From Rhodoferax sp. (lineage in GTDB: Bacteria > Pseudomonadota > Gammaproteobacteria > Burkholderiales > Burkholderiaceae_C), in assembly GCA_030685025.1 (NCBI GenBank), contig JAUXWC010000205.1, positions 1 to 64,000 on the forward strand: a DNA stretch of 64,000 nt. The letters run 5' to 3'. The position numbers and the translations under genes are program-made. Of this stretch, positions 63,202-64,000 are shown piece by piece. The first letter of the stretch is position 1. Every line of letters begins with the position of its first letter. The notes under the pieces were generated by a model. The model did no database searches, was not told the DNA's origin, and saw only the letters and a program-made list of their open reading frames with translations.

Positions 63202-64000
63202 TCACGCTGTAGGCTCATCCAGCACACACCCACCCGACTTAATGACGCGTGCGTAATAGCGTGCGCTGTCCTTGGGTGTTCGCGTCTGGGTCTCAAAGTC
63301 CACATGGACCAGGCCAAAGCGTTTAGAGAACCCGTGGGACCACTCCAGGTTGTCCAATAGCGACCACGCGAAATAGCCGCGGACATCGACACCTTGGTTC
63401 AACGCGTGGTGAATGGCTTTTAGGTGCGACTGAAGATAGCGCACTCGCAAGGGATCGTTAACCTGGCCAGCTTCGGCCACCGGCGGGTCATAAAACGCCG
63501 AACCGTTTTCGGTCACGTACAGCGGCAAGTCGCCGTACCGGTTTTTCAACCAGAGCAGGGTGTCGGTCAGGCCCTGCGGGTAGACCTCCCAGCCGGTTTC
63601 GGTGATGGTGGCGCGCGATTGTTTGACGGCTGAGGCCCGCACCGGCCACGTCTGGTCGTCGTGCCGGTTGACGCTACGGGTGTAGTAGTTCAGGCCAAGG
63701 AAGTCGATCGGTTGGTGGATCAGGTCGAGGTCGGTCCGTGGCCATTGCGGCCAGGCCTTGCCAAAGATGTCCGCCATCTCGTCTGGGTATCGGCCCAGGA
63801 GCGCCGCGTCGAGGTACTGGCGGTTCATGTAGGCGTCGGCGCGTTGCGTGGCGGCCAAATCCGCTGGCGATTGCGAGGCGGGGTGCTTGGGCTCGATGTT
63901 GACCACCAGCCCGATCTGATGCTGCCCGATCGCGCGGTAGGCCTGTACCGCGGCGCCATGGGCGCGCAACAGGTTGTGGCTGGCAATCGGCGCCTCATAC
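63202..64000 (-). CDS. GH1 beta-glucosidase, C-terminal part (cut by window edge)
   Basis: At least 265 aa of the C-terminal side, still open at the right edge. GH1 motifs: IGLVVNIEPKHPASQ, YLDAALLGRYPDEMADIFGKAWPQ, IDFLGLNYYTRSVNRH, the catalytic nucleophile Glu in LYVTENGSAF, VRGYFAWSLLDNLEWSHGFSKRFGLVHVDFETQTRTPKDSARYYARVI. The substrate range of GH1 is wide (cellobiose, sophorose, laminaribiose). It stands 91 nt upstream of the GH94 gene on the same strand, so the two may be co-transcribed. It would split the short oligosaccharides left by phosphorolysis. Confidence 0.93.
   Translation of the reverse strand, partial: YEAPIASHNLLRAHGAAVQAYRAIGQHQIGLVVNIEPKHPASQSPADLAATQRADAYMNRQYLDAALLGRYPDEMADIFGKAWPQWPRTDLDLIHQPIDFLGLNYYTRSVNRHDDQTWPVRASAVKQSRATITETGWEVYPQGLTDTLLWLKNRYGDLPLYVTENGSAFYDPPVAEAGQVNDPLRVRYLQSHLKAIHHALNQGVDVRGYFAWSLLDNLEWSHGFSKRFGLVHVDFETQTRTPKDSARYYARVIKSGGCVLDEPTA

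Overview
The window (64 kb, GC-rich, dense, many 1-4 nt gene overlaps) looks like the chromosome of a betaproteobacterium of the order Burkholderiales, most likely Comamonadaceae (Rhodoferax/Polaromonas-like). The basis is gene order (folC - SPOR protein - cvpA - purF - metZ - gltX; pcm - rhodanese - TolC), protein flavour and dispersed-repeat content. I could not run a database search, so the taxonomy is inference.

Layout. 1-8.1 kb: start of argG, a ppnP-like phosphorylase, a glycine-zipper protein, then a tightly packed folC-SPOR-cvpA-purF-metZ-gltX run. 8.1-8.6 kb: tRNA-Ala(GGC), tRNA-Glu(TTC), tRNA-Asp(GTC), closed by a strong terminator. 8.7-11.9 kb: EamA exporter, Ogt and an Ada/AlkA fusion (alkylation repair). 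12-16.5 kb: phosphomannomutase/phosphoglucomutase, a decayed toxin-antitoxin pair, and waaC-waaA for the LPS core. 16.6-26 kb (minus strand): a DUF885 protein and a TetR-controlled RND efflux set (adaptor, pump, pcm, rhodanese, TolC-like). 26-33 kb: msrA and a probable zinc-acquisition group (MacB-like ABC pair, small Cys protein, DUF3299 protein, ZnuD-like receptor). 33-42 kb: a PAS-GGDEF-EAL protein, pdxH, xdhC plus a MocA-like nucleotidyltransferase, and a LytS/LytTR-type two-component system with an unusual kinase. 42-45 kb: edd-eda (Entner-Doudoroff).

46-64 kb is the most interesting part. It is a glycan-utilisation locus: LacI regulator with its own palindromic operator, Oar-like TonB receptor, GH144/COG5368-type lipoprotein, solute-binding protein with two ABC permeases, a 1076-aa discoidin-linked (alpha/alpha)6 glycosidase-like protein of unknown activity, a secreted esterase, and on the opposite strand a 1148-aa GH94 phosphorylase that resembles the C-terminal part of cyclic beta-1,2-glucan synthase, plus a GH1 beta-glucosidase. 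GH144 and GH94 1,2-beta-oligoglucan phosphorylase are both beta-1,2-glucan enzymes, so I infer import and phosphorolysis of beta-1,2-glucans (sophoro-oligosaccharides, or osmoregulated periplasmic glucans of other bacteria). The resulting glucose-1-phosphate could pass through a phosphohexomutase (one lies at 12.1 kb) into the Entner-Doudoroff enzymes at 42-45 kb. An IS200-type element sits inside this locus; its transposase appears to have lost the catalytic tyrosine.

The window also holds a five-copy dispersed hairpin repeat at gene 3' ends, a 75-bp nested inverted repeat, a tandem 59/58-bp duplication between xdhC and its partner, and two copies of a small exported protein family sharing a GxML-x-GFD core.
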